Shown in pieces: positions 1-6,791 of a stretch of DNA of 8,941 bases. The notes under the pieces are model-generated. The model was not told the origin of the DNA and ran no database searches. It saw nothing but the letters and a program-made list of their open reading frames with translations. Source of the stretch: an uncultured Bacilli bacterium. Lineage in GTDB: Bacteria; Bacillota_I; Bacilli_A; RF39; UBA660. The stretch's first letter is position 1. Each line of letters begins with the position of its first letter. The stretch lies in the NCBI GenBank assembly GCA_944332505.1, contig CALVKC010000043.1:1-8941 (forward strand), written 5' to 3'. The translations under genes and the position numbers were made by a program.

Positions 1-66
1 ATAGATTACTCAGATTTAAAGCAGGCACTACCACTAGCAGGTAACAGTTGTCTATTATATAGATAA
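1..66 (+). CDS. 3' end of a possible rightward gene, cut by the window edge
   Basis: Frame 1 is open from the first base to a TAA at 64-66, giving a 21-residue C-terminal fragment ending ALPLAGNSCLLYR. I do not recognise it. The stretch is visibly richer in G and C than the rest of the window and uses a CAG codon where neighbours nearly always use CAA. It could therefore be a gene of different composition, or non-coding sequence that happens to be open for 21 codons. It would converge on the methyltransferase gene, whose stop lies 43 bases further on. No convincing terminator lies between 67 and 108. Confidence 0.35.
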   Translation: MDYSDLKQALPLAGNSCLLYR

Positions 67-108
67 TTTATTATTATTCAAGTAATTCGACAAAACTAGA
101 TAAAAAAT

Positions 109-1308
109 TTATTCTATAATATTTAATATAACAATACTTTCTACATGATAACTATAACTAAACATATCTAAAATATAACTTTTTTCAATACTATATTTAT
201 CTTTTAGTAACAATATATCACGAATTAAAGTATTAGGATCACAAGAAACATATATAATTTTTTTAGGACAAATATCTAAAATAATATCTATTGTTTTTTT
301 AGTTAAACCACTTCTTGGTGGATCAATAATTATTTTATCAAACTTTTTATTAATTTTACCTACGGCATCTTGAACATCATTTAAAATAAACTTAACATTA
401 TTACATTTATTTATTTTAGCATTATAAATGGCATTTAATATAGCATTTTCTACTATCTCTACACCAATGACTTCTTTAGCTTTTAATGAGGCATTTAAAC
501 TTAAAGTTCCAACTCCACAATACAAATCTAAAACAGTATCAGCATCATCGATATTTTCTTTTACAATATTAAATAATTTACTAGCAATATAGGGATTTAT
601 TTGAAAAAATGAATCATAAGATATTTTATAATACAAGTCATTAATACATTCAATTAAATAATCTTTACCATAAAAAATTTCATTATTAATAATAATACCT
701 ATTAACTTAATATTCTCTTTTAATTTATCGATATCAATATCTATTTTATCATTAGTTTCAATAACAATTAATATTTCATCTAATTGATTAGATCTAATAA
801 TTATACTACCATTAATAATATTAATATTTTTTAACAAAGGAATAACTTTATTTATTGCCCTACTTGCAATAATACACTCATTAATTTCTACTAAAGTATG
901 GCTATTAACTTCATAATAACCAATTTTACCATCAACAACAACTAATTTTATTTTATTACGATAATTATAATCATTACTATTTTTTATTATTTCAGGAGTG
1001 ATAGATAAATTATATTTATTAAACAAATTTAGTACTTTATTTAATTTAAAATTAATAGTATTATCATAACTAAGTGATTGTAAAACACAACCACCACATT
1101 TATAAAAATAAGGGCATTTAACTTCAACCCTATCACTAGATAATTTAATATAATTAACTACTTTTCCTACATTATATTTTTTCTTTTTCTTAACAATCTC
1201 TATATCAACTACATCTTTAGGAACAGTATTAGGAATAAAAGTAATAATATTATCTATAGTAGTAATGCCTTGCCCAAAATCATCAAATTTTTCTATTAAT
1301 GCTTGCAT
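109..1308 (-). CDS. rlmD: 23S rRNA (uracil-C5)-methyltransferase, RlmD/RlmCD (RumA) type
   Basis: This cytoplasmic enzyme of the TrmA/RumA family transfers a methyl group from S-adenosylmethionine to C5 of uridine in 23S rRNA. In Bacillota the homologue RlmCD modifies both U747 and U1939, so the exact target is inferred. The N-terminal 55 residues resemble a TRAM RNA-binding domain. Next come iron-sulfur cysteines 65, 71 and 74 (CPYFYKCGGC), with Cys145 as the likely fourth ligand. The methyltransferase fold shows the SAM motif DLYCGVGTLS (261-270), IIDPPRSGL (327-335), the nucleophile Cys356 in YVSCDPNT, and the C-terminal base Glu390 in HVES. At 399 aa it is a little shorter than Escherichia coli RlmD but complete. 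The ATG at 1308 has an AAAGGA box 11 bases upstream. The start lies inside the end of the upstream membrane-protein gene, so the two are probably cotranscribed and translationally coupled. Confidence 0.93.
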   Translation of the reverse strand: MQALIEKFDDFGQGITTIDNIITFIPNTVPKDVVDIEIVKKKKKYNVGKVVNYIKLSSDRVEVKCPYFYKCGGCVLQSLSYDNTINFKLNKVLNLFNKYNLSITPEIIKNSNDYNYRNKIKLVVVDGKIGYYEVNSHTLVEINECIIASRAINKVIPLLKNINIINGSIIIRSNQLDEILIVIETNDKIDIDIDKLKENIKLIGIIINNEIFYGKDYLIECINDLYYKISYDSFFQINPYIASKLFNIVKENIDDADTVLDLYCGVGTLSLNASLKAKEVIGVEIVENAILNAIYNAKINKCNNVKFILNDVQDAVGKINKKFDKIIIDPPRSGLTKKTIDIILDICPKKIIYVSCDPNTLIRDILLLKDKYSIEKSYILDMFSYSYHVESIVILNIIE

Positions 1309-1813
1309 TTAGTTCTTTTTCCTTTCTCTTATTTTTTATTAATATAGCAAATTGTATACTAAAAAATGTAGCAAAACATAACATTGTAGGGATAAAAAAT
1401 ATACCTCCATAAGCATTTAATGCCATAACATATCGATATAATAAAAAATCAATATGATACGTTAGTGAAACAAAAGAAAAGAAACTAAAAAACCATAAAA
1501 TACCTGATACTAAAAAGAATAAAATAGTTTTAATAATAAAACTACAAAGCATTAAACTATAGTATATATAAGGATTAACTAAAACCAATCCCAAAATAAA
1601 ACCTAAAATAAATTCCACTAAAAATAAGATAATAAAAGCTAAATTAGCATTACCTTTATAATCCCAAGCACTCTCAGTTGGAACAACTGAAGCAATATTT
1701 AACTTAATTAAAATAAATTGAACTAAAAACATAATGATAAAATAACTTACTATCATTAATATAAAATCTCTTTTAAATTTTTCTTTAGATACATAAAAAA
1801 TTTCACTATACAT
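1283..1813 (-). CDS. Five-helix integral membrane protein of unknown function
   Basis: The 176-residue protein is almost entirely hydrophobic. Likely membrane helices are at about 18-38, 57-79, 83-103, 105-120 and 134-159, followed by a basic cytoplasmic tail (KNKRKEKELNASINRKI). I do not recognise a family or a catalytic motif; a transporter-associated or stress membrane protein cannot be distinguished. I start it at the ATG at 1813. An in-frame TTG at 1822 would add only three residues and lies at or before the predicted transcript start. A strong sigma-A-like promoter at 1827-1855 would leave only about seven leader bases, and no SD is visible. The gene ends inside the start of the rRNA methyltransferase gene (26-bp overlap), so it is the first gene of a two-gene operon. 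Confidence 0.72.
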   Translation of the reverse strand: MYSEIFYVSKEKFKRDFILMIVSYFIIMFLVQFILIKLNIASVVPTESAWDYKGNANLAFIILFLVEFILGFILGLVLVNPYIYYSLMLCSFIIKTILFFLVSGILWFFSFFSFVSLTYHIDFLLYRYVMALNAYGGIFFIPTMLCFATFFSIQFAILIKNKRKEKELNASINRKI

Positions 1814-1826
1814 AACAATCAACTAA

Positions 1827-1855
1827 ATTATATTATATTTTCCAAAAATTAGCAA
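1827..1855 (-). promoter_or_regulatory. Sigma-A-like promoter for the membrane protein-rlmD operon
   Basis: On the minus strand a TTGCTA -35 box (1850-1855) is separated by exactly 17 bases from a perfect TATAAT -10 box (1827-1832). A second overlapping TATAAT lies at 1832-1837. The predicted transcript start is near 1820, only about seven bases before the ATG at 1813. The promoter occupies the 62-bp gap shared with the divergent gerAA gene. Confidence 0.7.
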
Positions 1856-1866
1856 ATATTATAAAT

Positions 1867-1872
1867 GGTGAT
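1867..1872 (+). promoter_or_regulatory. Ribosome binding site fixing the GTG start of gerAA
   Basis: GGTGAT matches the 3' half of the extended Bacillota SD consensus AGGAGGTGATC and ends three bases before the GTG at 1876, which suits this part of the consensus. An ATG overlapping that GTG at 1874-1876 is in another frame. I see no clear sigma-G/sigma-F type promoter in the 62-bp gap, although spore-germination operons are normally forespore-expressed. Confidence 0.65.
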
Positions 1873-1875
1873 AAT

Positions 1876-3300
1876 GTGAATAAAATAATTGCAAGAATAA
1901 AAGAAGAATTTAATAAAACCCCAGATTTAATTATAAAAGAAATAAAATTAAATTTATTTAACACATTATATATTGTCTATTTAGAAACGGTTAGTGGTAG
2001 TGATAAAGTTAATGATTATATATTAAAAAATATTATAAATTCCAAGGATAAAATAAATCAAAATAATTTACCAAACTTTATTGCAGGACCAAATACCAAC
2101 AAAGTAAACAATTTAGATGAAATAGAATATTTATTAACAAATGGATTTACATTACTAATATTAAAAAATCAAATATATTCTGTAGAAACTAGAGCAGATA
2201 TCAATCGTAGTATTAGTAATGCTGATGTTGAGACATCAATCAATGGTCCTAAAGATTCTTTTACTGAAAATTATCAAATCAATATAGGATTAATCAAACG
2301 AAGAATAAAATCACATAATTTAAAAATAGAAAATAAAGTTATAGGTAGAAAAACTAGTACTCAAGTTGGGGTATTATATTTTGATGATATAGTAGAACAA
2401 GATTTAATAAATAACATACTTACTAAATTAGAGAAAATAGATATTGATGGCATAATTGATTCTAGCACCATAGGATTTTTACTAGATGGTGAAAACAACA
2501 ATGTATATCCGACATTTTTACAAACTGAAAGACCAGACATGGTAGCAACTGCCCTTTTGGAAGGAAAAATTGCCATAGTAGTTGATACTACTCCATATGT
2601 TTTAATAATTCCCGCATTTTTTATTGATTTTATCAATCCCAACATAGATAATTATTCTAAAAGCAAAAACATCAATTTTATTAAAATACTAAGAATATTT
2701 GCTTATTTTTTATCGATGATAGCACCTGCATTATACATATCAATAATGAATTACAATCAAGAAACTATTCCAACAAATTTACTAATCAATTTTGCTATTC
2801 AAAGAAATGGTGTACCATTTCCCACTATAGTTGAAACGATATTAATGCTAATCGTATGTGAAATTTTAAGAGAAAGTGATTTAAGATTCCCATCAAATTA
2901 TGGTTCTGCCATATCAATACTTGGCGCTATTGTTTTAGGTGAAGCATCGGTTTCAGCAGGAATAGCCAGTCCAATAACAATAATAGTTATAGCTATAACA
3001 TTTATATCTAGTTTAACATTCAACAACATAGAAATAAACAACTCTCTTCGTTTTTTTAGATTTATATTTATTTTATTAACGGGCTTCTTTGGTCTTTATG
3101 GAATAACTTTAGGCTTTCTATTTTTCTTAGTATATACAACCAATATTACTAGTTTCAGCAAACCTTATTTTGTTCCAATTGCCCCATTTAACAAAGAATA
3201 TTTTAACAATACTGTCTTTAAAATTCCAATTAAAAAAGATATTAAAAGAAGTTCATTACTAACTAAGAAAAATCAAACAAAGCAAAGGAAGATGCCATGA
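1876..3300 (+). CDS. gerAA: GerA-family spore germinant receptor subunit A (GerAA/GerKA-like)
   Basis: Subunit A of a GerA-type receptor sits in the spore inner membrane and takes part in sensing nutrients and triggering germination. The 474 residues are close to the usual family length. A hydrophilic N-terminal domain (about 1-240) holds family signatures: NGPKDSFTENYQINIGLIKRRI-like sequence at 123-144, and the block TERPDMVATALLEGKIAIVVD (217-237) followed by TPYVLIIPAFF. Membrane helices follow at about 268-291, 312-331, 344-361, 362-382 and 396-423, including the conserved GEASVSAGIASPITIIVIAIT region (355-375). The basic C-terminal tail runs from 452 to 474. Translation starts at GTG behind a GGTGAT SD. 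The stop overlaps the gerAC start by four bases (ATGA), indicating tight coupling. The germinant cannot be predicted from sequence. Confidence 0.95.
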   Translation: MNKIIARIKEEFNKTPDLIIKEIKLNLFNTLYIVYLETVSGSDKVNDYILKNIINSKDKINQNNLPNFIAGPNTNKVNNLDEIEYLLTNGFTLLILKNQIYSVETRADINRSISNADVETSINGPKDSFTENYQINIGLIKRRIKSHNLKIENKVIGRKTSTQVGVLYFDDIVEQDLINNILTKLEKIDIDGIIDSSTIGFLLDGENNNVYPTFLQTERPDMVATALLEGKIAIVVDTTPYVLIIPAFFIDFINPNIDNYSKSKNINFIKILRIFAYFLSMIAPALYISIMNYNQETIPTNLLINFAIQRNGVPFPTIVETILMLIVCEILRESDLRFPSNYGSAISILGAIVLGEASVSAGIASPITIIVIAITFISSLTFNNIEINNSLRFFRFIFILLTGFFGLYGITLGFLFFLVYTTNITSFSKPYFVPIAPFNKEYFNNTVFKIPIKKDIKRSSLLTKKNQTKQRKMP

Positions 3301-4370
3301 AAAAAATTATATTAATACTTTTATTACTATGTTTAGGGGGATGTTATGATTATAAAGAAATAAATGATTTAGCAATAATTACTGCCATTGGAGTTGACTT
3401 TAAAAATGATGAATACATCATAACTTTAGAAGTATTAAATGATCAAACTGACAAGGATTCGGGAGAAATTGAGGCATACACCAAAACTGGCAAAGATAAA
3501 ACTTTAGCAAAAGCTTTAGAAAATGCTGCAGATTTATTAAGTGACCAAGCTAATTACACTCAAATAAAACTAATGGTTTTAAGTAACACAATTATAGAGG
3601 ATAAATTTAATACTATAATAGACTTTTTCATGCGAAGCACCTATTTTAGAGAAAACTTTTATGTAATAAGTTCTATGGACACATCACCACAAGAAATATT
3701 AAATAATAAAACAGATGAATCAAAAGTAGCAAGTACATCTATTATTAATTTACTTGACAGTTTAAACTATTCAAGTAACAATTCTGTATTAAAAACATTT
3801 GATCAAGTAATCGAAGAAACTTTAGCATTTGGTAAAGATACATGTTTTTCTAATATTACTTTAGATAATGAACAATTTAAAATAGATGGTCTTACAATAT
3901 TTAAAGATTATGAATTTAAAGATACAATAGAAAATAAATTTGCTGTTTTATATAATATTTTAACTAATAATTTTTATCGTCCTATATTTTCTAAAGAATA
4001 TGATAATTTATATTTTTCTATAGCAATAACTGAAGGAAAAGTTGATACTAATTTAAATACAAATACAATAACCCTATCAGGAAACTTAACTGGTAAAATT
4101 ATGGATAACGAGTCAAACTTTGACATAAGAAATTTAGATGTATTGGATAATCTAAATAAAGATTTTACCAAAATAATAAATGCTGATTTTTTAGAGTTTA
4201 TTCAAATATTACAAGAAAATGAAAGTGATATATTATTTTTAAGTAATAAATATTACCAAGAAAATAGAATAAAAGAAGAAAATTTTTGGCATAATTTAGA
4301 TATAAAAACTGATATAAAATTTAATATTAATAAAAAAGGACTTATCTATGAGGTGCAAGATGAAAGTTAA
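3297..4370 (+). CDS. gerAC: Germinant receptor lipoprotein subunit C (GerAC/GerKC-like)
   Basis: This is the C subunit of the GerA receptor, a lipoprotein on the outer face of the spore inner membrane. The N terminus is a short lipoprotein signal peptide with lipobox LGGC, so Cys16 should be diacylated after cleavage. The family signature follows directly as YDYKEINDLAIITAIGVDF (17-35), with Tyr17 where many members have Trp. The central region has the GerAC-type phrase DGLTIFKDYEF (197-207). The C-terminal third (about 225-350) carries the ligand-domain-like pattern ending in ENFWHNLDIKTDIKFNINKKG. At 357 aa it is slightly short for the family but complete. An AAAGGAA SD (3284-3290) precedes the ATG, which overlaps the gerAA stop; the 3' end overlaps gerAB. 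Confidence 0.94.
   Translation: MKKIILILLLLCLGGCYDYKEINDLAIITAIGVDFKNDEYIITLEVLNDQTDKDSGEIEAYTKTGKDKTLAKALENAADLLSDQANYTQIKLMVLSNTIIEDKFNTIIDFFMRSTYFRENFYVISSMDTSPQEILNNKTDESKVASTSIINLLDSLNYSSNNSVLKTFDQVIEETLAFGKDTCFSNITLDNEQFKIDGLTIFKDYEFKDTIENKFAVLYNILTNNFYRPIFSKEYDNLYFSIAITEGKVDTNLNTNTITLSGNLTGKIMDNESNFDIRNLDVLDNLNKDFTKIINADFLEFIQILQENESDILFLSNKYYQENRIKEENFWHNLDIKTDIKFNINKKGLIYEVQDES
4336..4355 (+). promoter_or_regulatory. Two alternative ribosome binding sites for gerAB
   Basis: AAGGA (4336-4340) lies seven bases before the ATG at 4348. GAGGTG (4350-4355) lies four bases before the in-frame ATG at 4360, so the second SD overlaps the first start codon. Both sites are inside gerAC, so translation of gerAB is probably coupled to termination of gerAC at 4368-4370. 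Confidence 0.55.
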
Positions 4371-5382
4371 AAAAAGTTACTTATTATATTTTTTATCTCG
4401 TAGTTTATTTCTAGGTGGAGGTATATCAACACTATTTTTATATAGTAGTAAAGATGCATATATATCTATTATTTTAGGTACTCTTTTAGGAATAATAATA
4501 GTTTATATAATAAGTTATATTAGTAATGATATAAATACTAATATACATGAATATTTAAAGAAAAATAATTTTTTAAATATATTAATAAAAATTTCCTTTA
4601 TATTATATATATTATTTTTAATATTTTTATTACTAACAATATTAGCAACATTCCTATATTCTTATTTTCTAGTATTTACTCCATCATTTATTTCCTGTTT
4701 ACCATTTATCTTTATAGCAACCTATTTAAATTCTAAAAGCATAAATAAAATATCATCTATTGCTCAAGTATTAATAGTAATAAGCCTTATCTTAGTATTT
4801 TTAAAAACAGTATTACTTGCAAACAATTATGATTTTAACAATCTATTACCCATTTTTTCTATTAAAAGTACTAATATATTTAAAACTGCCTTAATATTTA
4901 GTATATTATCAACAGTTCCATATATAACCTTAATAGATGAAAAGATTACCTTTAAAGAAAGTTTAAAATATTATTTAATAAGTACTTTTACAATATTTAT
5001 AGTAGTAATTGTAATAACTATTGTATTAGGTCAAATGGTAAATATTTATAGTTATCCAGAATATTCAGTATTAAGAAAAATAAGTTTATTTAACTTCATT
5101 GAAAATATTGAAAACTTTATATCAGCAAGTTGGTTCTTTGATATATTTATCAGTTTATCAGTTTGTACTTTTAAATTAAAACAAGTAATAAATACTAAAT
5201 GTCAATTAATCCCTTTCATTATAAGTTTAATAATTCTATATATTGTAAATGAATATATTGCCAACAACTTTTATAATTCTATGATTATTTATAAATCATT
5301 TCCATTAATTCTAGCAATATTTTTAGTATTATTATTAATTTTATTTCTCATAAAAAAAATCTATAAAAATATAGATTCTTAA
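4348..5382 (+). CDS. gerAB: Germinant receptor permease-like subunit B (GerAB/GerKB-like)
   Basis: Subunit B of the receptor is a polytopic protein of the amino acid/polyamine/organocation (APC) superfamily, thought to bind the germinant. About ten hydrophobic segments span the 344 residues, for example 14-32, 38-58, 78-110, 114-126, 137-157, 178-194, 208-230, 259-274, 285-305 and 318-337. The best family signature is YSYPEYSVLRKISLFNFIENIENF (235-258), which matches the PEYxxLRxIS...IExxE region of GerAB proteins. Identity to well-studied members looks low elsewhere, but position and topology agree. The start is uncertain. The ATG at 4348 has AAGGA upstream. The ATG at 4360 (four residues shorter, beginning MKVKKS) has GAGGTG upstream and gives a more typical GerAB N terminus. 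The 3' end overlaps the convergent 119-aa gene by four bases. Confidence 0.9.
   Translation: MRCKMKVKKSYLLYFLSRSLFLGGGISTLFLYSSKDAYISIILGTLLGIIIVYIISYISNDINTNIHEYLKKNNFLNILIKISFILYILFLIFLLLTILATFLYSYFLVFTPSFISCLPFIFIATYLNSKSINKISSIAQVLIVISLILVFLKTVLLANNYDFNNLLPIFSIKSTNIFKTALIFSILSTVPYITLIDEKITFKESLKYYLISTFTIFIVVIVITIVLGQMVNIYSYPEYSVLRKISLFNFIENIENFISASWFFDIFISLSVCTFKLKQVINTKCQLIPFIISLIILYIVNEYIANNFYNSMIIYKSFPLILAIFLVLLLILFLIKKIYKNIDS
5352..5377 (-). terminator. Rho-independent terminator of the 119-aa gene, inside the gerAB coding end
   Basis: On the minus strand, AATCTATA (5370-5377) and TATAGATT (5358-5365) form a perfect 8-bp stem with a 4-base loop, followed by a run of Ts (5352-5357). 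The stem starts two bases after the stop codon of the 119-aa gene. On the plus strand no T-run follows, so it should act only leftward. The stem has a single G-C pair, so it may be weak. It lies wholly within the last codons of gerAB. Confidence 0.6.
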
Positions 5383-5738
5383 ATCCAACGAGAAATATAT
5401 ATTACTCTAGTACTACTTTCTTCATAACGATAAAATATTTTTAAAATTGATTTTATTAATTCTTTTAAAACATCTTTAGCATCTTTTCGTACTCTAATAG
5501 TCAATATTTGTTTTTGAAGTTCTTTTCTAAATAAAAAATCATCAATATATTTATTTAAAACAAAATCTAATTCTTTTACAGTTTCTAAATCTTCTTTATT
5601 ATTAACATCTATTTTAAAAATATAATTTTTATAAATAGCAATTAATTTTTCACTTATTACATCGCTTTCATAAGGAACAAAATTTATAATTTTATAAAAA
5701 TTTTTACAATAACTTATAATTTTTTTATTAGAATCCAT
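5379..5738 (-). CDS. Hypothetical 119-aa soluble protein
   Basis: I do not recognise this protein. It is hydrophilic with no membrane segment or signal peptide, rich in Lys, Ile, Asp and Glu. From about residue 48 it looks mainly helical (NNKEDLETVKELDFVLNKYI, then RKDAKDVLKELIKSILKIF), consistent with a small helical cytoplasmic protein. The start at 5738 (MDSNKK) is fixed by a strong GGAGG SD (5744-5748) five bases upstream; a longer reading frame back to 5771 would begin upstream of that SD and of the predicted transcript start. It has its own strong promoter (5763-5791) and a terminator immediately after its stop, so it appears to be a genuine monocistronic gene. It converges on gerAB with a 4-bp overlap and diverges from the VanY-like gene. 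Confidence 0.72.
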   Translation of the reverse strand: MDSNKKIISYCKNFYKIINFVPYESDVISEKLIAIYKNYIFKIDVNNKEDLETVKELDFVLNKYIDDFLFRKELQKQILTIRVRKDAKDVLKELIKSILKIFYRYEESSTRVIYISRWI

Positions 5739-5743
5739 AACTT

Positions 5744-5748
5744 CCTCC
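5744..5748 (-). promoter_or_regulatory. Consensus ribosome binding site deciding the start of the 119-aa gene
   Basis: On the minus strand GGAGG precedes the ATG at 5738 with a five-base spacer (AAGTT). It is among the best SD matches in the window, and it supports both the reality of the gene and the shorter start. Confidence 0.75.
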
Positions 5749-5762
5749 AGTACTCTAAATAC

Positions 5763-5791
5763 ATAATACAATAAATTCTGTGTTTTGTAAA
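5763..5791 (-). promoter_or_regulatory. Sigma-A-like promoter for the 119-aa gene
   Basis: On the minus strand TTTACA (5786-5791) and TATTAT (5763-5768) are separated by exactly 17 bases. The predicted transcript start is near 5756, giving a leader of about 18 bases that holds the GGAGG site. Its -35 box overlaps the -35 position of the divergent vanY promoter. Confidence 0.68.
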
Positions 5792-5811
5792 TAGAAATTT
5801 AGTGATATAAT
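5783..5811 (+). promoter_or_regulatory. Extended -10 promoter for the VanY-like gene
   Basis: TGATATAAT (5803-5811) is a perfect extended -10 element (TGn plus TATAAT). The -35 position at 17-bp spacing (5783-5788, TTTTGT) is poor, which is usual for extended -10 promoters. The predicted start near 5818 leaves a leader of about 14 bases, which contains the AAGGAG SD (5821-5826) five bases before the ATG at 5832. Confidence 0.62.
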
Positions 5812-5831
5812 AAAATAAATAAGGAGAATAG

Positions 5832-6791
5832 ATGAAAAAAAGAAGAAGATTGAAAAAAGAAGTATACTTTGTATTAATTGGTTTAGTAATATTTATAATA
5901 TTAATAGTCATCGGAGTTGATAAATTTAAAGAATATAAATATCATCAAACTAATGAATATCACTTGCTTGAAAAAGGATATAATGAAGAAGAAACAAGTG
6001 AGATATTAAAACTAGATGATGAATTGATAAAATATTTTTTAAACAATGAAAAAAATAGTAAAATAATATCTTTAATAAAAGAAAAATATTATCTTAATAA
6101 AAACTTTGATAAATACTTAGAATACTTAAATGATAATCCCAATTTAGATACAGAAACTATTGTAAGAGATATAAACATACATCTAAACTATGAATTTTAT
6201 GAAAAAACTTACAAAGCAAATACAAATTTAGATACAGCAATATTAGTAAATAAATACTATTATTTAGAAAGTGACTATATTCCAGATGACTTAGTTAATA
6301 TTAGTCAAACATATTCTTGGGGTGAAAATGGTTCCCAAAAAACAAGACAAGTTGTATATGATGCTTTTATTGATATGTGGAATGCCGCAAACAAAGAAGG
6401 ATATTATTTGATGGTTAATTCTTCTTTTAGAAACTACCAAGATCAAGAAAGTGTATATAATGCATATAAAAATACTAGTGGTGAAACATATGCTAATAGC
6501 ATAGCAACTAAACCTGGTTTTTCTGAACATCAAACTGGTCTTGCATTAGATATATTTAGTAAAAGTAATACTAATAAAAATACTTTTAAAGATACTCCAG
6601 AAGCAAAATGGCTAAAAGAAAATGCCTATAAATATGGTTTTATTTTAAGATATCCAGAAGAATTTGAAGAAATCACTGGAATAACATTTGAACCATGGCA
6701 TTATCGATATGTTGGCAAAGATATTGCAAAATATATTTATGAAAATAACATAACATTTGATGAATATTATGCTTACTTTTTAGAAGATTGA
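5832..6791 (+). CDS. vanY: Membrane-anchored D-alanyl-D-alanine carboxypeptidase, VanY type (peptidase M15B)
   Basis: This enzyme is predicted to be a zinc D,D-carboxypeptidase that removes the terminal D-Ala from peptidoglycan stem peptides outside the membrane. A basic start (MKKRRRLKK) and one membrane helix (11-29) form an uncleaved anchor. A helical linker, roughly 40-150, contains YHLLEKGYNEEETSEIL. The M15 catalytic domain occupies about 150-312: SSFRNYQDQ (197-205, the SxYRS-like element), SEHQTGLALDIF (231-242) with zinc ligands His233 and Asp240, and EPWHYRYVG (287-295) with Glu287 as catalytic base and His290 as third ligand. All key residues are present. The gene is monocistronic, with its own extended -10 promoter and a terminator overlapping its TGA stop. 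No vancomycin-resistance genes are nearby, so general cell-wall or spore-cortex maturation is likelier than glycopeptide resistance. Confidence 0.92.
   Translation: MKKRRRLKKEVYFVLIGLVIFIILIVIGVDKFKEYKYHQTNEYHLLEKGYNEEETSEILKLDDELIKYFLNNEKNSKIISLIKEKYYLNKNFDKYLEYLNDNPNLDTETIVRDINIHLNYEFYEKTYKANTNLDTAILVNKYYYLESDYIPDDLVNISQTYSWGENGSQKTRQVVYDAFIDMWNAANKEGYYLMVNSSFRNYQDQESVYNAYKNTSGETYANSIATKPGFSEHQTGLALDIFSKSNTNKNTFKDTPEAKWLKENAYKYGFILRYPEEFEEITGITFEPWHYRYVGKDIAKYIYENNITFDEYYAYFLED

Noticed and set aside
50..62. Small inverted repeat TCTAT/ATAGA near the left-edge stop codon
   Set aside because: A 5-bp AT-rich stem without a solid T-run is expected by chance at this composition.
1820..1822. 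TTG as the start of the membrane protein
   Set aside because: It sits at the predicted transcript start with no SD and gains only three residues; the ATG at 1813 is simpler.
1814..1875. Sigma-G/sigma-F type promoter for the germination operon
   Set aside because: I looked for a CATnnTA-like -10 with a suitable -35 upstream of gerAA and found no convincing pair, so I do not annotate one despite the biological expectation.
2361..2645. 94-codon leftward open frame inside gerAA
   Set aside because: It lies wholly within the well-supported GerAA coding sequence, has no recognisable protein features, and is explained by antisense reading of conserved codons.
3974..4171. 65-codon leftward open frame inside gerAC
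   Set aside because: It is antisense to the C-terminal part of GerAC, with no independent ribosome site or family resemblance.
5714..5911. 65-codon leftward frame across the 119-aa/vanY divergent region
   Set aside because: It spans two promoters and the start of vanY, and overlaps the better-supported 119-aa gene in another frame.
6291..6533. 80-codon leftward cysteine-containing frame inside vanY
   Set aside because: It is antisense to the catalytic VanY domain; the Cys and Ile content follows from the opposite strand's codons.
6789..6791. UGA read as tryptophan (Mycoplasma-type code)
   Set aside because: The vanY TGA lies within its terminator hairpin, gerAA's TGA forms the ATGA overlap with gerAC, and Trp is encoded by TGG, so UGA is a stop.
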